Source of the DNA: CAKOSP01 sp044432745
GTDB lineage: Bacteria; Bacillota_I; Bacilli_A; RF39; UBA660
DNA length: 64,000 nt
Assembly: GCA_044432745.1 (NCBI GenBank)
Contig: JAWXUH010000006.1
Location: 15,101-79,100 of the forward strand
Direction: 5' to 3'
Position 1 is the stretch's first letter. Every line of letters starts with the position of its first letter. This document shows positions 1-7,842 of this stretch, piece by piece. Under the pieces are notes generated by a model, which saw only the letters and a list, made by a program, of their open reading frames with translations, was not told the DNA's origin and did not search any database. The translations under genes were made by a program, and so were the position numbers.

Positions 1-1
1 A

Positions 2-781
2 AATAAAAAGAATATATGTAAAGGTTTAATTAAAGCAAATGGTGAAAATGAATATGAAAAACAAGAAGTAATGCTAGTTGATCATAATACATTCTCACAA
101 TCAGCTGTAGGTCTTGAAGAAGCAGAAATACTTGAAATAGTTGATCATCATAATTTAGGTGCTCTTAATACGATGTTACCAATTAGTTTTAGAAGTATGC
201 CAGTAGGTTGTACATCTACAATTATATATATTATGTTTAAGGAAAGTAAAATAGAGATACCAAAAGAAATAGCTGGAATTATGTTATCTGCTATAATATC
301 AGATACTTTATTATTTACTTCTCCAACTACAACTAATAAGGATAGAGAAGTAGCTGAAAAACTTGCTGTTATAGCTGAACTTGATATCCAATCTTATGGA
401 CAAGAATTACTTAAAGCTGCAAGTTCTATTGAAGGTATGAGTGTTAAAGATTTAGTGTATACTGATTATAAATCATATACTTATAATGAAAAACAAGTTG
501 GTATTAGTGTTATTACTACTATGGACTTTGATGCTGTAGTGCCTATGATGCCTGAAATTCAAACTTTACTTGATACTAAAATAGAAGTAGGGTATGATTT
601 ATCAGTTATGTTTGCTACTGATGTAGTTAAGAATGGTTCATATTTAATATATAATGAATCATCAGAAGAATTATTAAAAGATGCTTTCAATCTTGAAGAA
701 ATATATCAAGGTATATTTATTTCAGGACTTGTATCTAGAAAGAAACAAATGCTTCCTAGAATATTTGAAAATTTAAAATAA
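2..781 (+). CDS. ppaC: Manganese-dependent inorganic pyrophosphatase (family II), 5' truncated
   Basis: Hydrolyses pyrophosphate to phosphate in the cytoplasm. The frame is open from base 2, so the window cuts off the N-terminus. Compared with the usual length of about 310 residues, roughly 50 are missing, including the first metal motif. Visible motifs are LVDHN, the DHH motif IVDHH, the second-domain start (SAIISDTL) and the substrate-binding SRKKQMLP near the C-terminus. These are diagnostic of DHH-family pyrophosphatases. An internal ATG at 71 exists but lies mid-domain and is not the start. The gene ends at a strong bidirectional terminator. Confidence 0.93.
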   Translation, partial: NKKNICKGLIKANGENEYEKQEVMLVDHNTFSQSAVGLEEAEILEIVDHHNLGALNTMLPISFRSMPVGCTSTIIYIMFKESKIEIPKEIAGIMLSAIISDTLLFTSPTTTNKDREVAEKLAVIAELDIQSYGQELLKAASSIEGMSVKDLVYTDYKSYTYNEKQVGISVITTMDFDAVVPMMPEIQTLLDTKIEVGYDLSVMFATDVVKNGSYLIYNESSEELLKDAFNLEEIYQGIFISGLVSRKKQMLPRIFENLK

Positions 782-802
782 TATTTTAAATTTTTTTTAT
801 GA

Positions 803-840
803 AAAAAACCACTACATATAAAGTAGTGGTTTTATTTTAA
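803..840. terminator. Bidirectional terminator, ppaC / metallopeptidase-like gene
   Basis: The arms AAAACCACTAC and GTAGTGGTTTT form a perfect hairpin around a seven-base loop, with a T run on one side and an A run on the other. It lies between the convergent genes ending at 781 and 846. Confidence 0.85.
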
Positions 841-845
841 AAAAT

Positions 846-1697
846 TTATTTTTTTAAACGTTGTTTTGATCTATTAATAGAATCTAAAGTTGGTTTAACA
901 ATATCACTATTACTCATATCTAGATTATAAGTAGTTAGAAAACTTTGTACTGAATTTTCTCCTGTTATAACAGTTTTAAAATCTTTTAATATTTCTTTTT
1001 GCACATATGGCGTAGAATTTCTATATATATAATATAAAAATAGAGCATACGTATTTCCAGTATAATAAATATCTGCTTTAATACCTTTATTAGTGTTTGC
1101 TACATTTAACCACCTGTTGGTTTCACAATTTAGAAACTCTTCTGAATCCTCATGTAAGTATAAATACTCTAAAAAAATACTTATAAATTCGTCATTCGTT
1201 GTATCTGCAACATTGTATATGTTCTTTGATGCTAACATATGGCCTAATTCATGTACATATGTTGATTGTAAATTGGATATACTTACTTTTGATAGTGTTA
1301 CATCGTCAAAAAAATATTGCCCCTCATGAGTAGAAATAGAACGTACTCTTGATTCGTATAATACATCGGTAAAAAAAATATCTACATCAAATAAATTTAC
1401 GACTTTATGAGAATTTGCTAAAAAATTAGTAACTTGATCTTCATTAAAAATATTTGAATTAATAAAGTTATCTTCTATTACTTCAAATTGTGATGGATAA
1501 AGATATTTTATATCGAAATTTAATTCTCCAAAATATTGTTTAAAAAATTCTTGTACTTCTTTTTTTAAATTTTCTTGATCTTCCTTAGTAGAGTAGGATG
1601 GTATTATGCATTCATTAGAATTATATTTATGTACTTTGTATAAATGCTTAAGTATTTTTCTACTATTTCTTTTATAATAGTTGTATTTAAAAAACAT
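846..1697 (-). CDS. HExxH metallopeptidase-like protein, paralogue 1
   Basis: Unrecognised 283-residue protein. The motif VHELGH at residues 148-153 is a zinc-metallopeptidase HExxH. An acidic residue in NDEF at about residue 170 could be the third ligand, giving a gluzincin-like layout. There is no signal peptide or clear membrane segment, so a cytoplasmic role is likely. It is a paralogue of the next gene (1778-2641): the HExxH sits at the same residue and both proteins end in a basic RSKQ-containing tail. The start is supported by AGGGGG ten bases upstream. Substrate unknown; it could also be a structural relic of a peptidase fold. Confidence 0.6.
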   Translation of the reverse strand: MFFKYNYYKRNSRKILKHLYKVHKYNSNECIIPSYSTKEDQENLKKEVQEFFKQYFGELNFDIKYLYPSQFEVIEDNFINSNIFNEDQVTNFLANSHKVVNLFDVDIFFTDVLYESRVRSISTHEGQYFFDDVTLSKVSISNLQSTYVHELGHMLASKNIYNVADTTNDEFISIFLEYLYLHEDSEEFLNCETNRWLNVANTNKGIKADIYYTGNTYALFLYYIYRNSTPYVQKEILKDFKTVITGENSVQSFLTTYNLDMSNSDIVKPTLDSINRSKQRLKK

Positions 1698-1723
1698 ATA
1701 TTTTACCCCCTAAAGATAATTTA

Positions 1724-1752
1724 ATTGTAACACAAATGTAACAAAAAATCAA
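1724..1752 (-). promoter_or_regulatory. Sigma-A-type promoter with extended -10
   Basis: On the minus strand: TTGATT, a 17-base spacer, then TACAAT preceded by TGT (extended -10). It is 27 bases upstream of the paralogue 1 start and almost identical to the promoter of paralogue 2, so the promoter was duplicated together with the gene. Confidence 0.7.
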
Positions 1753-1777
1753 TTGTTACATTGATTTTATAAACTAT

Positions 1778-2641
1778 TTATCTTTTTCTTATATATTGTT
1801 TTGATCTATCTATAGATGATAATATTGGATTAAGTATATCATCGTTATAAAAATGTAGATTATATAATTGTCTAAAGTCTCTGATACTTCTTTTACCATT
1901 TAGAACTTGTTCTATGTTGTTTAACAAAATTCTTTTTTGAGATAAATTCATATTTCTATATAAATAATATAAATATACTGAATATATATTAGCTGTATAG
2001 TAGTAGTTATATTCCTTTGTATTTTTATTGAATTTACCGTATGTAATGTCACTCCATCTATTAGCTTCAGACTTATAAAAAAATTCTGAATCTTCTTCCA
2101 TAGATAAATATTCTAAAAAAACACTTAATAATTCTTCGTTTGGCTCATCAAATATATTAGCTTTCATATTATTTACAAGAATATGTGTTAACTCATGAAT
2201 ATACCCTTGTTTTAAACCTGATAAATCTCTTAGTGATAATGTTATATCACCTAAGTAGTATGCAGCATCTATTGTCATATATCCATTAATGCTTGACGCT
2301 GAATGATGTTCATCCAATTTAACTTCTATATCATACATATTCATAGGTTTATAATTTCCTTTTAAGAATTCTCTTATAGTTTGATCATCTAAATCATCTT
2401 TGTTTTCAAATAACTCTTTCATTCTTTCAAAATCTTCTCTTACTATATATTTAGTGTTATGCTCTAAATTATTAAAATTCATAGAAAAGAATTCTTTTGT
2501 TTCTTCTTTGAAGTTCTCAATCTCACTTTGAGTAGCATCTATCAATCTTTTTTTAATAGTTAAATTATATTTTTGTAATGGTTTTAAATGTTTATATATT
2601 ATATCACTGTTGTTTACAATTAATTTTTTTTTAAAAAACAT
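1778..2641 (-). CDS. HExxH metallopeptidase-like protein, paralogue 2
   Basis: 287-residue paralogue of the 846-1697 gene, with IHELTH at residues 148-153 and the candidate third ligand in PNEELL at about 168-172. The open frame reaches up to 2677, but GAGGAGG lies seven bases before the ATG at 2641, and the sequence from there (MFFKKK) matches the paralogue's N-terminus (MFFKYN). The start is therefore set at 2641. No signal peptide is seen. The tail RSKQYIRKR is strongly basic, like that of several other unknown proteins in this window. Function unknown; protease activity is inferred only from the HExxH motif. Confidence 0.6.
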   Translation of the reverse strand: MFFKKKLIVNNSDIIYKHLKPLQKYNLTIKKRLIDATQSEIENFKEETKEFFSMNFNNLEHNTKYIVREDFERMKELFENKDDLDDQTIREFLKGNYKPMNMYDIEVKLDEHHSASSINGYMTIDAAYYLGDITLSLRDLSGLKQGYIHELTHILVNNMKANIFDEPNEELLSVFLEYLSMEEDSEFFYKSEANRWSDITYGKFNKNTKEYNYYYTANIYSVYLYYLYRNMNLSQKRILLNNIEQVLNGKRSIRDFRQLYNLHFYNDDILNPILSSIDRSKQYIRKR

Positions 2642-2667
2642 ATAGTCCTCCTCAAATCGGTTTTTGT

Positions 2668-2696
2668 ATAGTAACACAAAAGTAACAAAAAATCAA
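2668..2696 (-). promoter_or_regulatory. Sigma-A-type promoter with extended -10
   Basis: Minus strand TTGATT, 17 bases, TACTAT preceded by TGT. It lies upstream of the 1778-2641 gene and shares a nearly identical block with the promoter at 1724-1752. Confidence 0.7.
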
Positions 2697-2924
2697 TTAA
2701 TATTAACTAATATGTTCCAATTAATAGGAGATTATCTATATTTTTATTTTAATTTGAATATTTTTTAGTTATATAACTATAATTATTTTTTTTTGTTTGA
2801 ATATGTGTAATAGATATAGAAAGTATATATTTTTATTTAAGTGTAGCAATTGATGTAGTAGAGAATATGAGTACATAATTAAATGCATTATATGTACAGA
2901 TTCACTAAATTTTTTGCAAAAAAA
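2697..2924. other. AT-rich intergenic stretch without a recognised gene
   Basis: Between the promoter of the metallopeptidase-like gene and the tRNA-Met terminator I see no open frame with a ribosome-binding site, no tRNA and no strong hairpin. Confidence 0.5.
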
Positions 2925-2950
2925 AAATTTGACAAGTCAAATTTTTATTT
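2925..2950 (-). terminator. Terminator of tRNA-Met
   Basis: Read on the minus strand, AAATTTGAC and GTCAAATTT pair across a two-base gap and are followed by a long T run, directly downstream of the tRNA gene. Confidence 0.75.
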
Positions 2951-2958
2951 TATAAAAT

Positions 2959-3035
2959 TGGTAGCGACGGAGGGATTTGAACCCCCGACCTATCGGGTAT
3001 GAACCGAGTGCTCTAGCCAGCTGAGCTACATCGCC
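2959..3035 (-). tRNA. tRNA-Met (CAT), elongator type
   Basis: 77-base cloverleaf on the minus strand with an encoded CCA end. The acceptor arm GGCGATG pairs with CGTCGCT, the D arm is GCTC/GAGC, the anticodon loop is TTCATAC (anticodon CAT), and the T arm carries GGTTCAAATCC. The sequence closely resembles the Bacillus elongator tRNA-Met. The outermost anticodon-stem pair appears to be a C-T mismatch. A tRNA-Ile2 with CAT is less likely given the acceptor and T arms. Confidence 0.93.
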
Positions 3036-3132
3036 ATAAATCAACAACAAAAATATTATAGCAAACTATTTTTTAAAAATCAAGCTTGTACGATTAATTT
3101 CTATATGATATACTATATTTATGGTGAATTTA

Positions 3133-3849
3133 ATGAAAGAATATAAAAAAATATTAATAACTTTAGCGGTTGTTGTAGTATTTATTGTATTAATAATATT
3201 AGGATATTTGACTCTTACAAGAGATAATAGTGTTGATATATATAATGATGTTACAATATTCTCAAAAGAATATGAAAGTTTAAATGGAGAAGAGTTGTCT
3301 GGTAAATTACTTTTAGAAGTAGATATTAACGATGAGGCAGTGATATATGAAAAAACTATTTTAGAAATATTAGATATCATGAACAATGAATCTGCTCTTA
3401 TTTATTTTGGTTTTGGAACGTGTCCTTGGTGTAGAAATATGATTGAAGCTTTAGTTGATTCTTCGGTAAGTAAAAATGAACCGATATATTATGTTAATAT
3501 ATCAAGTGTTAGAAATACTTATACATATGAAGCTGGGAATGTAGTAGAAACAAAAGAGGGGGATGAATCTTATTATGAAGTAGTAGAATTTTTATCTGAT
3601 TCTTTGTCTGAATATTATGTTTATGATGAAGACGGAGAAAAATACGATACTAATACTAAGAGACTTTATGCTCCTACAGTAATTACTGTTAAAAATGGTA
3701 GTTTAGTTGATATTTCATTTGGTACTGTAGATGAAGTAGAAGATCCTTATATTAAGTTAACAGATGAAGAGTATAGTGATTTGTTACTAGAATATAATAA
3801 TATGATAAATGATTTACAAACTGAAATGTGTAGTTTAGAGAGTTGTTAA
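3133..3849 (+). CDS. Membrane-anchored thioredoxin-like protein (CPWC)
   Basis: 238-residue protein with one N-terminal membrane segment (about residues 7-27) and an extracytoplasmic thioredoxin-like domain. CPWC at residues 97-100 is the redox-active pair, and the later APT motif would be the cis-proline loop. This suggests a thiol-disulfide oxidoreductase on the cell surface. The C-terminus carries two more cysteines (CSLESC). The start is placed at the second Met because GGTGA lies just inside the first ATG at 3121 and seven bases before 3133. It is followed after 17 bases by another single-pass membrane protein on the same transcript. Confidence 0.72.
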   Translation: MKEYKKILITLAVVVVFIVLIILGYLTLTRDNSVDIYNDVTIFSKEYESLNGEELSGKLLLEVDINDEAVIYEKTILEILDIMNNESALIYFGFGTCPWCRNMIEALVDSSVSKNEPIYYVNISSVRNTYTYEAGNVVETKEGDESYYEVVEFLSDSLSEYYVYDEDGEKYDTNTKRLYAPTVITVKNGSLVDISFGTVDEVEDPYIKLTDEEYSDLLLEYNNMINDLQTEMCSLESC

Positions 3850-3866
3850 GAAATGGGGAATGAATA

Positions 3867-4745
3867 GTGGCTAGAAAAGAAAAAATTGTAATAAAAGAAG
3901 ATCCTTTAATACCTACAGTAATAGGTGTTATAGATAATAAAACTGTTAGTATGATATATTTGGTTGTCCTTTTTGTGATACTTATTGGTTTTGTTTATTA
4001 TCTACCAGAAATTGAAACTTATATGAAAAGTTTAACTGCAGGAGATGATTCTCAATACTTTGAAACAGCAGAAGATGAAGATGAAATAGTTGATCCTAAT
4101 TCTTACGTTGAAGGTATGAGTTTAACAAGTCCTCACGTTACCCTTAATAACATTCAACTTTCTACAAGGACATTATCTTTTAATATATTAAATAATACAA
4201 CAGAAGATGTAAGTTTATATAATTTAAACTATTATTTGGAAATATATGATGAAGAATCAAATTTAATTAATAGAATAAATTTTGCTGATATGATGTTTGA
4301 AGCATCTAGCTCAACAGAGTTTGTTTATGAGTTAAAAGCATCTGATGTAAGCTATTTTAATTTTTCAGTTATAAATACTAGTATGTATCCATCAGTTGTT
4401 TTAAATAAAGATAGTGAAGGTAATCAAAATTTAGTTTGTGTTAAAGATAATATAGTTTTAACTTATTATTTTAATAGCAATTTATTAAATAAAGTTATTC
4501 AAATAGTTAATATGGATGATGAAGAATACGAATATTATACTGAAAATTTAGATAATTATACATATTACGCTGGTGTAAGTGCTTATATAGAAGAAGATGA
4601 TGTTTCGTCAGAATTTTATTTAGGTATTGATTATACTAAATACGATAAAGATTCTTTAACTGAGTTTTATTTAGATTTTGAAAATAATACTTCAGCTAAA
4701 ATAATAAATTTTGATCTTGTTAGTAATGGATTTGACTGTAATTAG
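3867..4745 (+). CDS. Single-pass membrane protein, function unknown
   Basis: 292 residues starting at a GTG preceded by GGGG. A cytoplasmic N-terminus of about 27 residues (basic then acidic) is followed by one membrane segment (about 29-47) and a long acidic, Asn/Tyr/Ser-rich exterior region predicted to be beta-rich (NIQLSTRTLSFNILNN). It sits 17 bases after the surface thioredoxin-like gene and is probably its partner or substrate (inference). No family recognised. The gene ends in a terminator that overlaps its stop codon. Confidence 0.65.
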   Translation: MARKEKIVIKEDPLIPTVIGVIDNKTVSMIYLVVLFVILIGFVYYLPEIETYMKSLTAGDDSQYFETAEDEDEIVDPNSYVEGMSLTSPHVTLNNIQLSTRTLSFNILNNTTEDVSLYNLNYYLEIYDEESNLINRINFADMMFEASSSTEFVYELKASDVSYFNFSVINTSMYPSVVLNKDSEGNQNLVCVKDNIVLTYYFNSNLLNKVIQIVNMDDEEYEYYTENLDNYTYYAGVSAYIEEDDVSSEFYLGIDYTKYDKDSLTEFYLDFENNTSAKIINFDLVSNGFDCN

Positions 4746-4757
4746 TCAAATTTTTTT
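4731..4757 (+). terminator. Terminator overlapping a stop codon
   Basis: TTTGACT and AGTCAAA pair around a six-base loop, followed by seven T. The stop codon of the membrane-protein gene lies at the edge of the loop and the second arm. Confidence 0.85.
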
Positions 4758-4823
4758 GTTCTTTTGTCGATTTTGTATATTTTTTAAATATTATACTCTA
4801 TACTGATATGGATGGTGAATATA

Positions 4824-5144
4824 ATGCTTGATTTTTCAAGGTATGATAGGTGCGTGGTAATAGATTTTAGAAAAAAAATATGTTTAAAGGATTCGAAGTC
4901 TGCTGATGCATTCTTATTTCCTTACTTGCTTAAATCTAAGGAGATGACAGTGATTGGTAATTTTGAAGAACTGGATAACATTGATCATATCGGTTTTAAT
5001 TTTTTATATAAATTAAGGTGGGTTGTTAAGATTACAGGAGGTAATCTGAGTTTGATTAATGTTCCTACTAATTTAAAGAAAGATATTAGCAAACTTCGTA
5101 TTAAAATAAACAAGGATTTTGATATGAAAGAAAAGGTTATATGA
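4824..5144 (+). CDS. STAS-domain protein, degenerate SpoIIAA-like anti-anti-sigma factor
   Basis: 106-residue STAS-like domain. The stretch around LDNIDHIGFNFL, followed by GGNLSLINVP, aligns by eye with the SpoIIAA core (MDSSGLGVIL, then GGEMVVCAIS). The serine that SpoIIAB phosphorylates in that family is replaced: DSSG becomes DHIG at residues 54-57. The start is the ATG at 4824, with GGTGA eight bases upstream; the ATG at 4812 is upstream of that site. It overlaps the following sigma gene by four bases (ATGA), the usual sign of translational coupling. SpoIIAB, normally between these two genes, is absent. Confidence 0.62.
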   Translation: MLDFSRYDRCVVIDFRKKICLKDSKSADAFLFPYLLKSKEMTVIGNFEELDNIDHIGFNFLYKLRWVVKITGGNLSLINVPTNLKKDISKLRIKINKDFDMKEKVI

Positions 5145-5788
5145 TAATTGATGAAGATATTGTTAATGAAAATATGAAATTAATTTTTAAAATTGCTACT
5201 TATTTTTATGGAGTCGAGAGAGAGGATTTATTACAAGCAGGTAAACTAGGGCTTGTAAAAGCATTTAATAAATACGATAGTAATTCAGGTGCTAAATTTA
5301 GTACATATGCTTATGAGTATATATACGGTGAAATGTACCAGGTTGCATGTCGTAAAACTTTAAAAATTAATAAAGATACTTTAAGGTTATATAAACTTAT
5401 TGAAAAAATAAGATATGAAGATACACAAATATTAGGATACATACCAAATAACGAGTATATAGCTAGTAAACTAGAGATGGATATACAAACTATAGATTAT
5501 GCATGTATGAGTGCTAATACACTTATTTCTATGGATGATGAGACATCATCATATAGAGATATGCATGAAGTTATTTGTGATAACAATACTATTAATGTAG
5601 ATGATAAAATATTACTGGAGGATTCTTTAGAGAAATTAACAAATGAAGAAAAAGATGTTATAAGAAAAAGATACTACTTTGATAAAACTCAAAGTGAACT
5701 TGCAAGAGAGTTTAATATGTCTCAAGTTAAAATTTCTAGAATAGAGAAAAAAGGTCTAGAAAAAATGAGAGTTCTTATTTCAAAATAA
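5141..5788 (+). CDS. Sporulation-type sigma-70 factor (SigF/SigG/SigB group)
   Basis: 215 residues. Region 2 is visible at about residues 10-75 (REDLLQAGKLGLVKAFNKYD and FSTYAYEYIYGEM), and region 4 near the C-terminus (LTNEEKDVIRKRYYFDKTQ, then SELAREFNMSQVKISRIEKKG). Its length and lack of region 1 fit the SigF/SigG/SigB subgroup. Position supports SigF: in bacilli sigF lies after spoIIAA/AB and before spoVA, and here spoVAC-AD-AE follow within 1.7 kb. The assignment to SigF rather than SigG is inference. Confidence 0.78.
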   Translation: MIIDEDIVNENMKLIFKIATYFYGVEREDLLQAGKLGLVKAFNKYDSNSGAKFSTYAYEYIYGEMYQVACRKTLKINKDTLRLYKLIEKIRYEDTQILGYIPNNEYIASKLEMDIQTIDYACMSANTLISMDDETSSYRDMHEVICDNNTINVDDKILLEDSLEKLTNEEKDVIRKRYYFDKTQSELAREFNMSQVKISRIEKKGLEKMRVLISK

Positions 5789-5852
5789 AAAAATCTCAAG
5801 TAAACTTTTCCCTATAAAATAGGGTAACTAAGTTTATTGTTGAGATTTTTTT
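5787..5852. terminator. Bidirectional terminator with nested hairpins
   Basis: The outer arms AAATCTCA and TGAGATTT enclose AAACTT/AAGTTT and an inner CCTAT/ATAGG hairpin, flanked by A and T runs. It separates the convergent sigma and coiled-coil genes. Confidence 0.8.
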
Positions 5853-7243
5853 TAACGTCTTTTTTTATATATATCATCTTCTAATTTAATATTTATTTGT
5901 TCAGATAATTTTCTTTCATTTTCTATTTTTTGATTTTCTATTTCTTGCACTACAATACCGCTAATACGATTTTGATTTTCAAGTTCTAATTGTTCTATTC
6001 TTATAGAATCATACATTGCTAATATTTGCATTTTTTTAGCATGTTCTATTCTTGTTAATACAGGTAAATCAAATTCTTTTAATTTTTCTTTAAATATAAA
6101 TAAGTAAAAATTTCTAGATTCAGCTGATAAATTAAATTCTGTTAGTCTATGTTCTACATATGATACAACAAATTTTTTAGAAAGTTCATCGTTAGCATGT
6201 CTTTTTATTACAACATCCATTTCAGTTAAATTTGCTTCTTCTTCAGTAAATAAATTACTTAATGTTTTATAGTATTCTTCAATTGTTTCTGTTGTTCCAT
6301 TTACATAACCTGTATAACTATTAACTTGAAGTGTTTTGTTAATACCATATATATTAATATCAACATTAAAGTTTTCTGGTACATCAAAAGCAACATTAAC
6401 TGGAACTTTAGCTGTTCTATATCTTGCATTTAAAACACTAAATAAGAAATTTTCTTCAGCAGCAGTTAATATAAAGTTTGTATTGTCTAATACTTTTTTA
6501 AATAGTATATCTGCTAAATATGGTAAATAATCTGTTGGAACAGATAATAAATTATTATTTTTAGCAATTTCTTTTGCAAAAGGCAAATTGTCTAAAACAA
6601 CACTTTTGGCATTCTTATCTGCTGCTTCTTGAGCTAATTTCATTCTTTTTTCTGCCATCGTTCTAGTAGCAGAATTAACAGTTGTTCTTTGTTTTAAATT
6701 TTCACTATTATTTTTAATATTAATAGATGTTGAATCAACTTCATTTGAAGTTACTCTTTCACTTACAATACTACTTGGTTCTTGATTTACTTCATTTAAA
6801 ACAACTTTTTCAGTTTTAATTTTACTTGTTTCTTCTAAAACAGTAGCTTCTTTTTGTGTACCATTCATATTTTGAACAACTTCATTTTCAACTATTTTTT
6901 CTATTTTAAATGTTGTTTGCACAGGTTCTTCAGTACCTAAACTTATAATACTGATATTTTCAGTAAGTTCAATTCCATTAGTACTATTTATACCCATTTC
7001 TTTATTTCTTTTTTCAATTTCAATAGCAACTTCTTTATATAAAGTTTCTATTAATTTTTTATCTGTTGAATAGATTTTTCTTTCAGTTTCTAAAGTTATA
7101 CTTATTTTATTTTCACTATTAATTTCTTGTTCAGTCGTTGTCATTTTATTTAACACTTCAGCAGTTTTACCAGATCCAGTCATTCTAGATAATATTGAAC
7201 TTGGTATTTTATTATTTTGAAATTCTTTTTTTTCGTCTTTCAT
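5852..7243 (-). CDS. Coiled-coil, Glu/Lys-rich protein of unknown function
   Basis: 463 residues. The N-terminal ~240 are low-complexity, rich in Glu, Lys, Thr, Asn and Val, with repeated short segments (VVQN, VVLNEVNQE, VTSNEV) and probably disordered. The C-terminal half is more globular (about residues 250-400) and ends in a charged helix with the basic tail YKKRR. The start is the ATG at 7243, preceded by a GGGGG site; the longer frame to 7303 has no such site. It lies reversed between the sigma gene and spoVAC. No known sporulation protein is recognised. Placement suggests, but does not show, a sporulation link. Confidence 0.55.
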   Translation of the reverse strand: MKDEKKEFQNNKIPSSILSRMTGSGKTAEVLNKMTTTEQEINSENKISITLETERKIYSTDKKLIETLYKEVAIEIEKRNKEMGINSTNGIELTENISIISLGTEEPVQTTFKIEKIVENEVVQNMNGTQKEATVLEETSKIKTEKVVLNEVNQEPSSIVSERVTSNEVDSTSINIKNNSENLKQRTTVNSATRTMAEKRMKLAQEAADKNAKSVVLDNLPFAKEIAKNNNLLSVPTDYLPYLADILFKKVLDNTNFILTAAEENFLFSVLNARYRTAKVPVNVAFDVPENFNVDINIYGINKTLQVNSYTGYVNGTTETIEEYYKTLSNLFTEEEANLTEMDVVIKRHANDELSKKFVVSYVEHRLTEFNLSAESRNFYLFIFKEKLKEFDLPVLTRIEHAKKMQILAMYDSIRIEQLELENQNRISGIVVQEIENQKIENERKLSEQINIKLEDDIYKKRR

Positions 7244-7404
7244 TTTATAACCCCCTAGAACGTAATATTTACACATTTCGCTCACTTGTAACATATAATA
7301 CACTTTTTGTGTGAAAAAGTCAAGTTTTTCTTATAAATACTTAGTTTTATACTAAAGTTTGTATAATATTTTGATTTCTTTTTCATAATATAATTGGTGA
7401 TTGT

Positions 7405-7842
7405 ATGAATAACAAGGATTATAATATATTTTTAAAGAAATTTGCTCCTAAGGAAAATAGACTAAAAAATTGTATAGTATCCTTTGTAGTAGGTGGTCTT
7501 ATCGGTTTATCTTCTGAAGTTCTTGTTGTATTTTTGATGATTAATTTTGGTTTTTCTAGAATTTTATCTGGATCCATTATAAGTATATTAGTTGTATTTA
7601 TTGCCTCTTTATTAACTGCTATGGGAGTATTTGATGATTATGTATCTAAACTTAAATGCGGCCTTATTATTCCTACTACAGGATTTGCTCATAGTGTTAC
7701 TTCTAGTGCACTTGATTATAAAAAAGATGGACTAATTACTGGACTTGGTTCAAATGTATTTAAATTAGCAGGTTCAGTACTTCTTTATGGAATTATTAGT
7801 TCTTTCTTACTTGTGATTGTGAGGGTGATTATTGGTGTCTAG
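7405..7842 (+). CDS. spoVAC: Stage V sporulation protein AC
   Basis: 145-residue integral membrane protein of the SpoVA channel, which moves dipicolinic acid into the forespore and out at germination. The N-terminal soluble stretch (about 1-25) is followed by about four membrane segments, with the family-typical GLIIPTTGFAHSVTSSALD in the middle. Length matches the Bacillus protein (150). The RBS GGTGATTGT directly precedes the ATG. The gene overlaps spoVAD, and SpoVAC-AD-AE form the minimal conserved core of the system. Confidence 0.93.
   Translation: MNNKDYNIFLKKFAPKENRLKNCIVSFVVGGLIGLSSEVLVVFLMINFGFSRILSGSIISILVVFIASLLTAMGVFDDYVSKLKCGLIIPTTGFAHSVTSSALDYKKDGLITGLGSNVFKLAGSVLLYGIISSFLLVIVRVIIGV

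Noticed and set aside
5141..5144. UGA read as tryptophan (Mollicutes code)
   Set aside because: UGA closes the STAS gene at 5142-5144 and the PhlG-like gene at 33039-33041, and Trp is encoded by TGG throughout.
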